In this document: piece by piece, positions 26,548-34,837 of the stretch
How positions within the stretch are numbered: the stretch's first letter is position 1
Layout: each line of letters opens with the position of its first letter
From: an uncultured Alphaproteobacteria bacterium
GTDB taxonomy: Bacteria; Pseudomonadota; Alphaproteobacteria; HIMB59; GCA-002718135
Assembly: GCA_902602515.1 (NCBI GenBank)
Contig: CACKRG010000003.1
Location: 62,001-126,000 of the forward strand
DNA: 64,000 nucleotides
Direction of reading: 5' to 3'
Made by a program: the position numbers and the translations under genes
Notes under the pieces: generated by a model
The model's input: the letters and a program-made list of their open reading frames with translations, nothing else
Database searches by the model: none
Told to the model about the DNA's origin: nothing

Positions 26548-26967
26548 TTATATAAATTTTAATCCCATCTGTTCGAAAACACCATGGTTATCTACCATAA
26601 CGTAATTATCTAAAAACTTTCCATCTTTAATTGTCCAAAAATCTGAAAATTGCATTTTTATAGATTTGCCTGTTGGTTCTACTCCAAGATATTTTCCACT
26701 ATGTGTGCCTGTTAAAAATCCTGTTGCACTAATCCATTCACCTTCAGCAACCACAATATCATTTTTTACATGGTAATCTGGAAATGCTTCATAAAAAGGT
26801 TTTAGAACTTTGTATTTAAAATTTTCTATACCATGGATATCGCCAAAACCTGGAGGGCCATGCCAAACCATATTATTATGCCAGTATTTGTGTTGTGCTT
26901 CTAGATCTTGAGCATTAAGTGCATCATACATATCAGCTAATAATTTTTTACTTTCATCTAAAGTCAT
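26548..26967 (-). CDS. SnoaL-like/NTF2-fold protein, single domain (A)
   Basis: This 139-residue protein begins with a helix (ESKKLLADMYDALNAQDL), continues with WHNNMVWHGPPGFGDIHG and ends with KYLGVEPTGKSIKM plus FSDFWTIKDGK, a SnoaL-like polyketide-cyclase pattern. Its sequence lines up with the C-terminal halves of proteins C and E of this cluster ('MvW.GP.G.G...G' and 'YLG.EPT'). The start overlaps the stop of gene B by 4 nt. SnoaL proteins include cyclases, isomerases, hydrolases and dehydratases; the reaction here is unknown. Confidence 0.85.
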   Translation of the reverse strand: MTLDESKKLLADMYDALNAQDLEAQHKYWHNNMVWHGPPGFGDIHGIENFKYKVLKPFYEAFPDYHVKNDIVVAEGEWISATGFLTGTHSGKYLGVEPTGKSIKMQFSDFWTIKDGKFLDNYVMVDNHGVFEQMGLKFI

Positions 26968-28103
26968 TTTTTATCTCCTAAAATTTGCATTAGAATTGCA
27001 AGCTCATTAAAACCAGTCCACTCTTTAATAATTTTATTATTTTTAATTTCCCATTGAGTGATTCCCCACAAATACACTTCTCTATTAGATGGTTGGCCAT
27101 ATGAGCCATTCCCTTTATGCGTTCCTACTGCGCCCCAACGAACCGATACTAAATAGCCATCTTTTGTATTTCCCATCCAGTATAAATCTTCAATACTGAG
27201 TGCAAGATCAGGAAACGAAGCTAAAAGTGAAATTATAAATTTTCTTAATTGCAAAACTCCTTTAAATTTACGACCAGTTGAACCTTCAAATTCTACCTTA
27301 CTCGAGTATGCTTTATTTATTGCAGAAAAGTTTCGTCTATTCCAAATTGTATCATAAACTGCATGGACAAACTCTCTTAGATTTGTAATTTTATCTGGAA
27401 TATCAAAACTAATTGGTTTTAATTTAGTAATATTTCTAGTTGGCTTGGAGTTTTTAAAATGAGGGGCATAAGGACCTGCAATTCCCTCATCAACAAGTTG
27501 CTTGGCAACTTGATTTAAATCTAATCCGAGTTGTTTAATTAAACCTGCTGTATCGTAGACAACATTTTCGTAATAAATTTCATTATTTTTGGCTACACAA
27601 TTCGCAATACAAAATAATCTTACTTTTTTACCAGTTGGTTTGGAAAATTTGCTAAATCCAGTATTTGTTCCAGTAATAATTGTCCTATGCGAAGTATGAA
27701 AACTTACATTTTCATCTCCTGCCCAAATAACTTCATCTGCAAATAATCGAATATCTGGAAAGGCATTGTTGGTATGTACAGTATCAGCTACAATTTTTTC
27801 AGATCCAGATTGTAAACCAAACTCATCCCAAACTCTGCAATCTTTACTATAGGTGTCATAAATATACCCAATATTTTTTTCTTCCCATATTTGATACGTA
27901 ATCCTTACAATATAATCTATTATATTTTTATACTGATCCTCAAAACCCTTCATTGATTGATGTTTAAGTTTTTTTGGTTTTGGATTTAATGATTTAGTTG
28001 TTCCTCCACCTCCGTATGCTTTTAATGAAACATCATAACTCTTAGGCATATGATGATCTTGAAGGGCTTCTGGTCTTTTGTCTGTAATTTTATTAAATTT
28101 CAT
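26964..28103 (-). CDS. Tandem SnoaL-like/NTF2-fold protein (B)
   Basis: This 379-aa protein has two NTF2-like domains (residues about 55-195 and 235-378), each with the helix 'Y.IW....' at its start and 'GN' or 'TGKKVRLFCIANC' strands. A basic N-terminal stretch of about 50 residues is not part of either domain. It resembles protein D along its whole length (for example ITYQIWEEKN versus ITYQIWENND; 'HKGNGSYGQPSNREVY' versus 'HEGNGLFGKASNSKIY'), so B and D are paralogues. It is the first gene of a two-gene unit with A, divergent from C. No reaction can be assigned. Confidence 0.83.
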   Translation of the reverse strand: MKFNKITDKRPEALQDHHMPKSYDVSLKAYGGGGTTKSLNPKPKKLKHQSMKGFEDQYKNIIDYIVRITYQIWEEKNIGYIYDTYSKDCRVWDEFGLQSGSEKIVADTVHTNNAFPDIRLFADEVIWAGDENVSFHTSHRTIITGTNTGFSKFSKPTGKKVRLFCIANCVAKNNEIYYENVVYDTAGLIKQLGLDLNQVAKQLVDEGIAGPYAPHFKNSKPTRNITKLKPISFDIPDKITNLREFVHAVYDTIWNRRNFSAINKAYSSKVEFEGSTGRKFKGVLQLRKFIISLLASFPDLALSIEDLYWMGNTKDGYLVSVRWGAVGTHKGNGSYGQPSNREVYLWGITQWEIKNNKIIKEWTGFNELAILMQILGDKK

Positions 28104-28156
28104 AATTTGTATTTCTAATGAGATACATTTAAAAATATTTCAAAGCAATGAAATTT

Positions 28157-28174
28157 TATTCAAAAAAATGAATA
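28157..28174. promoter_or_regulatory. Candidate operator 2, TATTCA-N6-TGAATA
   Basis: Perfect 6-bp arms around AAAAAA, between the divergent genes B and C. It is 36 nt before the C start and 53 nt before the B start. Confidence 0.65.
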
Positions 28175-28195
28175 TTGTCTTTTTTAGCTTATTAA

Positions 28196-28201
28196 TATAA
28201 T
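28196..28201 (+). promoter_or_regulatory. Predicted -10 box of gene C
   Basis: A consensus TATAAT ends 9 nt before the ATG of gene C, so the transcript would have almost no leader. The -35 region is weak and lies next to the shared inverted repeat. This suggests that a regulator bound there controls access. Confidence 0.4.
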
Positions 28202-28210
28202 CAAAATAAA

Positions 28211-29215
28211 ATGACTGATCTTCAAGCAGAAAAAAAATTAGTTTTAGATTATTTCAATGAAATAGATAGTTGCAACATTGATACATTATCTGAAGTTATA
28301 TCTAAATACTCATCAGAAGATTTTAGTATGAAATGTACACATCCATTCAACGAACTGAGAAGTATCGATCTTATTGTTAATAATCTTTGGAAGCCAATTA
28401 AAAATTCATTTTCACCTATACAACGTCGATTAGATATATTTTATGCTGGGATAAATTCACTAGATAAAAATAAAGGGAAATGGATCTCCAGCATGGGTCA
28501 TTTCATGGGTGTTTTCAATAAGCCATTTGTAGGCCTTAAGCCAAATTATAAATCTATTTTATTAAGATTTGCTGAATTTTACAAAGTGGAAAATAATAAA
28601 ATTACTGAAGGAGCTATTTTCTTAGATGTAATGAATTTAATGCAGCAACTAGGTCTTTCTATCATTCCTGAATCTACAGGTCTCGTTTGTGTAACACCAG
28701 GACCAATGAATCATAAAGGTTTAAAATTTGATGTTTCTAATCAAAGTGAAAGTCAAAAAACATTAGATTTAATTCACAGAATGCGCGATCGACTTGTTAA
28801 AGGATCCAAAATGCAATCTTACAAAGAAGAATTAGAATTAGATTGGCATAAAGACATGATTTGGTGGGGACCAGGAGGTATAGGAGCTTCATATACTATT
28901 GATGGTTATCAAAAAGGCCACACAAAACCATTTCAAGATGGTTTAGAGTTTGTTCGTTTCAATGGACACATACTTAGCAGCTCTGAAGACGATCTAGGAG
29001 GTTGGTTTGGTTGGCCAAATTTAATTATGAAACCTAAGGGAGAATATTTAGGATTAACGAATGCAAGTGATGTTGAATCAGAAATGAGAGTTGTAGATTT
29101 ATATCGAAGAGATGGAGATAAACTGGCTGAAAATTGGATCTTTATTGATCATTTGCATTTTTTAAAAAAACTAGGAGTAGATCTTTTAGAAAGAGCAAAA
29201 TTTTTAAATCAGTAA
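28211..29215 (+). CDS. Tandem SnoaL-like/NTF2-fold protein (C)
   Basis: A 334-aa protein with two NTF2-like domains (residues about 5-155 and 190-330). The first contains HFMGVFNKPFVGLKPN and the second DMIWWGPGGIGASYTIDGY and GEYLGLTNASD. It is collinear with protein E and its second half with protein A, so these three form a paralogous set distinct from B/D. It is transcribed alone, convergent with the MetE-like gene and with no gap. The function is unknown; an enzymatic role in the cluster's pathway is inferred from context only. Confidence 0.83.
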   Translation: MTDLQAEKKLVLDYFNEIDSCNIDTLSEVISKYSSEDFSMKCTHPFNELRSIDLIVNNLWKPIKNSFSPIQRRLDIFYAGINSLDKNKGKWISSMGHFMGVFNKPFVGLKPNYKSILLRFAEFYKVENNKITEGAIFLDVMNLMQQLGLSIIPESTGLVCVTPGPMNHKGLKFDVSNQSESQKTLDLIHRMRDRLVKGSKMQSYKEELELDWHKDMIWWGPGGIGASYTIDGYQKGHTKPFQDGLEFVRFNGHILSSSEDDLGGWFGWPNLIMKPKGEYLGLTNASDVESEMRVVDLYRRDGDKLAENWIFIDHLHFLKKLGVDLLERAKFLNQ

Positions 29216-30343
29216 TTAGATAACTTTTGAGGCAAGTTTAGTACCTTCAACTAATGCATGAAGCTTTTCATAACAAATTTTTTCATCAATTTTTCCAAAA
29301 CCAGCAAATGTACTAAAACCGCAATCTGTCCCTGCCATTAATTGATCTTTTGGAATGACTGTAGAAAACTGAATTAATCTGTCTGCAACAACTTCCGGAT
29401 GTTCTACAAAATTAGAGGTTGAGTCGATTACGCCAGGTACTAGGACTTTATCTTTTGGTAACCTTATATCTTGAAAAACTTTCCATTCATGAGCGTGCCT
29501 AGGATTTGAAGATTCAATGAGAAAGTATTTTATCTTTGATTTCAAAATTATAGGTAATATTTTCTCTAGAGCAATATCGTGTGTGTGGGGTCCTTCATAA
29601 TTACCCCAACATATATGCATTCTAGTTTGTTCAACATCTACATTAGATAATGCTGAGTTTAGGCATTCAATTTGTAACTCTGCACGTTTAATAAACTCAT
29701 CTTCAGATAAATTTTTAAAATTCATATGTCTTGCTAAAGCAAGGTCTGGGCAATCTAATTGAACTTGGATATCTGATTTTGTTATTAGCTCATATTCTTT
29801 AGCCATAATATTAGATAATTTATCCAAATATTCATCTTCGCTACTATAAAATTTATTTGGCATAAAAACATTTATGACGCCAGGTGATGCTGAGTTCATA
29901 AATGCATGTCGGTGATTTAGTTTATCAAGTGAATTTTTAAAATTATTTATATCCTGGAGAAGGGAAGTTTCATCTTTTACTTTTAATTCGTTTGTACAAC
30001 ATGGTCTGGTATAAGTTGGTGTACCACCACTTTTTGCAATCTTTTCTTTGTATTCTGGAAAATCATCAAGATCAGCAGGTGCTCTTCTTTCACTTTCACC
30101 TGAGAACCCATCAATTCTGTCTTTAATATATGTAGCGTAGCTAATTTTACTCATCTCCCCATCACTGACAAAATCAATTCCAACATCAAGTTGACTTTTA
30201 ACAACACTTTGCACGTTGTTTTTTAATACTTCATCAAAACTACTTTGACTAAATTTCTCTCCTTTATCTTTTGCAAATAAAAATTCTGAAAGTTCTTTTG
30301 ATCTAGGAAGGCTTCCAACATGTGTTGTCAAAATATTAGACAT
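29216..30343 (-). CDS. MetE C-terminal-like protein (cobalamin-independent methionine synthase II family)
   Basis: This 375-aa homologue of the MetE catalytic barrel opens with LTTHVGSLPRSKEL and DVGIDFVSDGEMSK. The zinc site is suggested by RMHICWGNYEG (His-x-Cys), YFLIESSNPRH and the C-terminal TDCGFSTFAGFG. The same fold serves methionine synthase and epoxyalkane:coenzyme M transferase, where zinc activates a thiol. In this cluster it may transfer a methyl or alkyl group from the substrate to a thiol. It lies 4 nt after gene D. Confidence 0.85.
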   Translation of the reverse strand: MSNILTTHVGSLPRSKELSEFLFAKDKGEKFSQSSFDEVLKNNVQSVVKSQLDVGIDFVSDGEMSKISYATYIKDRIDGFSGESERRAPADLDDFPEYKEKIAKSGGTPTYTRPCCTNELKVKDETSLLQDINNFKNSLDKLNHRHAFMNSASPGVINVFMPNKFYSSEDEYLDKLSNIMAKEYELITKSDIQVQLDCPDLALARHMNFKNLSEDEFIKRAELQIECLNSALSNVDVEQTRMHICWGNYEGPHTHDIALEKILPIILKSKIKYFLIESSNPRHAHEWKVFQDIRLPKDKVLVPGVIDSTSNFVEHPEVVADRLIQFSTVIPKDQLMAGTDCGFSTFAGFGKIDEKICYEKLHALVEGTKLASKVI

Positions 30344-30347
30344 TAAA

Positions 30348-31340
30348 TTAACCTGTTATTAATAAAATCTGTTTCCAGATCATAGTTTCATCATAGAGAA
30401 CCCATTCATTTTTAATACCTCTTTCTCCAAATTCAACATGATTAATACCCATTATATAAATTTTTGAATTAGAGGCTTTCCCAAAAAGACCATTTCCTTC
30501 ATGTTTACCTACCATAGACCATCGGACTGAAGCTTTTTTAGGTTCATATTTTTCTTCAGTAAATGCAATATGCTCAACTGAGAACAATGCGTTAGGAAAA
30601 GTATCTCTTAATTGTTTCCAAAATTTTACTACCTCATCTCTACCATGGTGAGTATTTCCTCCTGGCTGAAATTGCTGTATGGCTCTGTCATAACTATCAT
30701 TTATTGTTTTCTCTAAATTAATGTTCATAATAGAAGTTAAGATATTTGCATATAATTCTCCACAGTTACCAGAAGCTAATACAGGAGATTTATAAATAGA
30801 TTTAACAGGTGTATTTTCATCAAAGGGTTTACTAGCCTTTTCAGGACCACCTTCATCTTTAATAAGATTGCTTGCAAATTTCTTGGGGTCAATTCCAATT
30901 TGTCTCACAATTGCTCCTTGATCTCTCACAAGCCACTCATCATAAACTTGATTATTCATGCATGCACAATCAGCGATAGTTCGGTAATATAGTTTTTTCC
31001 CTGTCGCTTTCCCATACATCCCATCAACAGAATGAGTAGAAGTTGATAAAATGCGGTGTGATGAAAAATATCCCTCTTCATCATTCCCTGTCCAAATTAC
31101 ATCTTCACCTAAAAGTGTTCTGTCGGGAAATATTTTTTTACTAGCATAAGTACTTTCTATTACCGGGTCTGCACCGTAAATTACTCCTGAAGGAGATCTT
31201 GTAGGTGTAGGGAGGCTTACATTTGGAGTATCAGCATAATAATTTCTTATTGCTTCAACATCATTGTTTTCCCAAATTTGATATGTGATCTTTAAAATAT
31301 AATCAGGAAAATCTTTGAATTGTGTATCAAATCCTTTCAT
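30348..31340 (-). CDS. Tandem SnoaL-like/NTF2-fold protein (D)
   Basis: This 330-aa paralogue of protein B has two NTF2-like domains. It begins MKGFDTQFKDFPDYILKI, matching B after B's basic leader (MKGFEDQYKNIIDYIVRI). Domain one contains VIWTGNDEEGYFSSHR and domain two HEGNGLFGKASNS. It lies 11 nt after the cupin gene stop and 4 nt before the MetE-like gene start, in a three-gene unit: cupin, D, MetE-like. The reaction is unknown. Confidence 0.83.
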   Translation of the reverse strand: MKGFDTQFKDFPDYILKITYQIWENNDVEAIRNYYADTPNVSLPTPTRSPSGVIYGADPVIESTYASKKIFPDRTLLGEDVIWTGNDEEGYFSSHRILSTSTHSVDGMYGKATGKKLYYRTIADCACMNNQVYDEWLVRDQGAIVRQIGIDPKKFASNLIKDEGGPEKASKPFDENTPVKSIYKSPVLASGNCGELYANILTSIMNINLEKTINDSYDRAIQQFQPGGNTHHGRDEVVKFWKQLRDTFPNALFSVEHIAFTEEKYEPKKASVRWSMVGKHEGNGLFGKASNSKIYIMGINHVEFGERGIKNEWVLYDETMIWKQILLITG

Positions 31341-31351
31341 ATAATTAATAT

Positions 31352-32323
31352 TTAATTAGTTTGTCGTATTATAAATAAATTACCATCATTGTCACTTATC
31401 TGTCTTATTGAACGTAGTGAATTTTTTGGTACAGAAAATGTATCCTTTTCTTTAATAACTACTTTGTCTCCGTCACAATCTATTTCCCATTCACCAGATA
31501 AACAATGATACACTTCTGATTTCTCAAGTTTGTATTCATGTATATGAGCAGTTTTTCCATTAAGTAGAGAAAGGCTAAAACCTGTCACATGTGGTATGTT
31601 TGGAGTAAAAGATTTATCATGAATTTGAAACTGATCAATATAGTTAATAATTTTATTTGATTGATAATGATCATCATCAACAAAGTATTTTTCTTTATCA
31701 TTAAATCGAATGACAAACTTTTCTATATCTTCTGAAGAGTAGTGGTCGAAAGTCTCTAATTCGTTATCTTTTAGTGGCTGAATAATTTTTGTCTCATCTG
31801 TTATTTTCTGTTTCTCAGTATCAATTAAAGAATTATCATTCATTAATACCATGCCAGATTCTTTAGCATCTTTTAAAAGTTTAGGCGTCCAAGTAATTAC
31901 ACCTGGGTCGTTTTCACCTAGTACAACAAACATTAGTGCTTCTTCATTACTTACATTCTGAAAACCTCTGAACATGTTTGTAGGAAAAGAAGCAATATCA
32001 CCTTTGTTTAGGATTACTTCTCCCTCTGTGCCATCAACTCCCCAATAAAAACGCCAAGCCCCAGAGTGAATTATAAAAACCTCTGCGGTTGTATGACTAT
32101 GTAATCCAGAACCATTCATTGGAGCAGCGCTTACCGCACCAATATTAAAACCATGCTCTTCAGCTATTTTTACATTTTGTTTAGCATCTTCACTGACACC
32201 AGGGCCTATAACTGAATAGTTTTTCCTATCTTGATGACCTTTTAGTTTTCCCTCAACAAATGGTATATTACTAGGAATAAGTTCATCGAATTTGGCTAAT
32301 CTAGATGTAATATTAATTGACAT
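31352..32323 (-). CDS. Double-domain cupin protein
   Basis: This 323-aa bicupin has a first barrel with HSHTTAEVFIIHSG and GDIASFPTNMFRGF (residues about 75-120), giving His-x-His and Glu as metal ligands. The second barrel has HIHEYKLEKSEVYHCLSGEW and KEKDTFSVPKNSLR (residues about 250-305). It could be a dioxygenase, isomerase or a sugar-binding protein; gentisate-like and quercetinase-like bicupins share this layout. It is the first gene of the cupin/D/MetE-like unit and divergent from gene E across a shared operator. Confidence 0.85.
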   Translation of the reverse strand: MSINITSRLAKFDELIPSNIPFVEGKLKGHQDRKNYSVIGPGVSEDAKQNVKIAEEHGFNIGAVSAAPMNGSGLHSHTTAEVFIIHSGAWRFYWGVDGTEGEVILNKGDIASFPTNMFRGFQNVSNEEALMFVVLGENDPGVITWTPKLLKDAKESGMVLMNDNSLIDTEKQKITDETKIIQPLKDNELETFDHYSSEDIEKFVIRFNDKEKYFVDDDHYQSNKIINYIDQFQIHDKSFTPNIPHVTGFSLSLLNGKTAHIHEYKLEKSEVYHCLSGEWEIDCDGDKVVIKEKDTFSVPKNSLRSIRQISDNDGNLFIIRQTN

Positions 32324-32358
32324 ATTGTTATGATCTTTTATTCATTTTTTTTGAATAT

Positions 32359-32376
32359 TATTCAAAATAATGAATA
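32359..32376. promoter_or_regulatory. Candidate operator 3, TATTCA-N6-TGAATA
   Basis: Perfect 6-bp arms around AAATAA, about midway between the divergent cupin and E genes. A looser copy with a 7-bp spacer (TATTCA-N7-TGAATA) lies just to its left at 32339-32357 and could be a secondary site. Confidence 0.65.
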
Positions 32377-32414
32377 AATCAATTATTATTTAACAATAGT
32401 GTTATTAAATTATT

Positions 32415-33512
32415 ATGGCAAATAAAATACAAAACTTTGATACAGGTGAGAAAGATAACTCAAATATAATTTATTTAGATCTTGATCTAAAAATAAATAT
32501 AGAAAACAAAATATATTTTAAAAATTTATTAAATAAAATTGCTGAGTGCTCTTTAGATGATTTAGAAGATAATCTTGAAAATTTATATCACGTTGATGCT
32601 GAGTTTAATGGCTTTCATCCAATTAATGAAATTAAGGGAATTGAAGAAATAAAAAATAAATATTTAATACCTCTAAAGAAGGCATTCCCCAATCTTGAAA
32701 GAAGAAATAATCTAGTTATTGGTGGTGCATTTAGAGATAAAGTTTTTGTCTCATTTGTTAGTCATTTAACTGGAACTTTTACAAATGAATGGTTGGGTGT
32801 AAAACCAACTAACAAGACAATTTATCTAAGAACATGTGAAGCACATCAAATTACAAACAATAAAATAATAAAATCTTACACATTGATAGATACTGTAGAT
32901 TTTATCCGTCAAGCTGGACATTGGCCTATAAATAAATCACTTGGAGTAGAGGGTATGTGGCCTAGTCCAATCACAGGTGATGGAGAAAATAATCAAAATT
33001 TAGATAAGGAATTGTCTCTTCAATCTTTGAATCAAAATTTAACCATGCAAAGAAGTTTAAATATTAAACCCGAGACTGAGCCAGGTCTATCAAAGGAGCA
33101 AATAAGAGAAAAATTAATTAATCATCCTCAACAAGATTACTGGCACCCAAAAATGATGTGGTATGGGCCAAGTGGTATAGGTACAGCTAGAGGTTTAAAT
33201 GGTTTTGTTGATCATCACCAACTCCCATTTAGACTTACATTCAAGGACAGAGACTATTGGAAAATTGGGCATTACATAGAAATTGGAGATGGAAATTATT
33301 CTATGACTGGTGGTTGGCATAGTATCCAATGCGTACATGGTTCAAGTGATTGGCTGGGATATGAACCAACTCAAAAAAAAATAACAATGAGAGTAATGGA
33401 TTTTTATTTACACCATGAAGGTTTGATTAGAGAAAATTGGGTTCCAATTGATATTGCACACATTTTAAATCAAATAGGGATTGATATATTTAAATTAATT
33501 CATAAAAAATAA
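32415..33512 (+). CDS. Tandem SnoaL-like/NTF2-fold protein (E)
   Basis: This 365-aa paralogue of C has two NTF2-like domains (residues about 30-175 and 215-362). Matching segments are 'HLTGTFTNEWLGVKPTNKT' in the first and KMMWYGPSGIGTARGLNG plus WLGYEPTQKKITMRVMDFY in the second. It lies 2 nt before the HisD/HpsN-like gene, so the two should be translated from one message and probably act in the same route. The reaction is unknown. Confidence 0.83.
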   Translation: MANKIQNFDTGEKDNSNIIYLDLDLKINIENKIYFKNLLNKIAECSLDDLEDNLENLYHVDAEFNGFHPINEIKGIEEIKNKYLIPLKKAFPNLERRNNLVIGGAFRDKVFVSFVSHLTGTFTNEWLGVKPTNKTIYLRTCEAHQITNNKIIKSYTLIDTVDFIRQAGHWPINKSLGVEGMWPSPITGDGENNQNLDKELSLQSLNQNLTMQRSLNIKPETEPGLSKEQIREKLINHPQQDYWHPKMMWYGPSGIGTARGLNGFVDHHQLPFRLTFKDRDYWKIGHYIEIGDGNYSMTGGWHSIQCVHGSSDWLGYEPTQKKITMRVMDFYLHHEGLIRENWVPIDIAHILNQIGIDIFKLIHKK

Positions 33513-33514
33513 TT

Positions 33515-34837
33515 ATGGCTATAGAATATCTTAAAAAAGGCATTGATGAGAAACAAAGAACGGAAAATAATGAGAAAGTAAAAAAAGTTGTTGAAGAAAC
33601 ATTGCATAAAATTGAAATAGAAGGAGATAAATACATCAGAGACTTATCAAAAAAATTTGATAATTATTCTCCACCTAATTTTAAATTATCTGAAGATGAA
33701 ATAGCTCAACTAATGAGTGAGATCTCAGATGAAGATATGGAAGATATTAAATTTGCTCAAAAACAAGTTAGGTCTTTTGCTGAGGCACAGCTAAAAACAA
33801 TAAACGAACTTGAAGTAGAAATACAACCTGGTGTAATATTAGGCCATAAAAATATTCCTGTTCAAGCTGTCGGTTGTTATGTTCCAGCTGGAAAGTTTCC
33901 TATGGTAGCATCTGCTCATATGTCAGTTGTTACAGCGTCTGTTGCTGGTGTCCCAAGAATAGTTGCAACAACTCCTCCATTTCAAGGTAAACCAAATCCA
34001 GCTGTTGTCACAGCAATGAAACTTGGTGGTGCTCATGAAATATATGTTTTAGGAGGTATGCAAGGTGTTGGCGCTATGGCAATAGGCACTGAAACTATAA
34101 AACCGGTTGATATGCTAGTTGGTCCAGGAAATGCTTTTGTAGCTGAAGCTAAAAGACAGCTATATGGAAAAGTAGGTATCGACTTATTTGCTGGCCCTAC
34201 TGAAACTATGATAATTGCTGATGATTCAGTTGATGGTGAAATTTGTGCAACTGATTTATTAGGTCAAGCAGAACATGGCTATAACTCACCAGCGGTAATG
34301 ATTACTAATTCAAGAAAACTTGCTGAAGAAACAAAAAATGAAATAAAAAGAATATTAGAAATTTTACCAACAAAAGACACGGCAGGTGTCAGCTGGAGAG
34401 ATTATGGTGAAATAATTTTATGTGATACTTATGAAGAAATGTTGGATAAAGCAAATGAAATTGCCTCCGAACATGTTCAAGTAATGACTGATAGAGACGA
34501 TTGGTTCTTAAATAATATGAAAGCATATGGAGCGCTTTTTTTAGGAGCTCGTACAAATGTTGCTAATGGTGATAAGGTAATTGGAACTAATCACACATTA
34601 CCAACGAAAAAAGCTGGTCGATATACTGGAGGCCTCTGGGTAGGTAAATTTATTAAAACACATACTTACCAGAAAATAATGACTGATGAGGCAGCGACTA
34701 AAATTGGTGAGTATGGGTCAAGACTTTCTTACCTAGAAGGTTTCATAGGGCACGCTGAGCAATGTAATGTTAGGGTAAGAAGATTTGGGGGCGTAAATGT
34801 TGAGTATGGGAAACCTGCAGCTAAATTAAAAAATTAA
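33515..34837 (+). CDS. hpsN: HisD-superfamily dehydrogenase, probably sulfopropanediol dehydrogenase-like (HpsN)
   Basis: A zinc-dependent dehydrogenase of the histidinol-dehydrogenase family (440 aa), with [44 protein letters not shown], the QAEHGYNSP metal region, the catalytic pair in [10 protein letters not shown] and GTNHTLPT. The start MAIEYLKKG and the ending ARYTGG-like '[20 protein letters not shown]' are those of the catabolic branch that includes HpsN, which oxidises 2,3-dihydroxypropane-1-sulfonate to sulfolactate. No histidine biosynthesis gene is nearby. With xsc next door and ComDE in the window, HpsN is attractive, but another primary alcohol linked to the SnoaL cluster is equally possible. 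Confidence 0.78.
   Translation: MAIEYLKKGIDEKQRTENNEKVKKVVEETLHKIEIEGDKYIRDLSKKFDNYSPPNFKLSEDEIAQLMSEISDEDMEDIKFAQKQVRSFAEAQLKTINELEVEIQPGVILGHKNIPVQAVGCYVPAGKFPMVASAHMSVVTASVAGVPRIVATTPPFQGKPNPAVVTAMKLGGAHEIYVLGGMQGVGAMAIGTETIKPVDMLVGPGNAFVAEAKRQLYGKVGIDLFAGPTETMIIADDSVDGEICATDLLGQAEHGYNSPAVMITNSRKLAEETKNEIKRILEILPTKDTAGVSWRDYGEIILCDTYEEMLDKANEIASEHVQVMTDRDDWFLNNMKAYGALFLGARTNVANGDKVIGTNHTLPTKKAGRYTGGLWVGKFIKTHTYQKIMTDEAATKIGEYGSRLSYLEGFIGHAEQCNVRVRRFGGVNVEYGKPAAKLKN

Noticed and set aside
32339-32357. Fourth copy of the inverted repeat with TATTCA and TGAATA arms
   Set aside because: The spacer is 7 bp rather than 6, so I do not count it as an equal copy, only as a possible secondary site.
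33515-34837. Reading the HisD-like gene as histidinol dehydrogenase of histidine biosynthesis
   Set aside because: No other his gene is near, and the start and C-terminal region ([13 protein letters not shown]) are those of the catabolic branch; it is coupled to a SnoaL gene.
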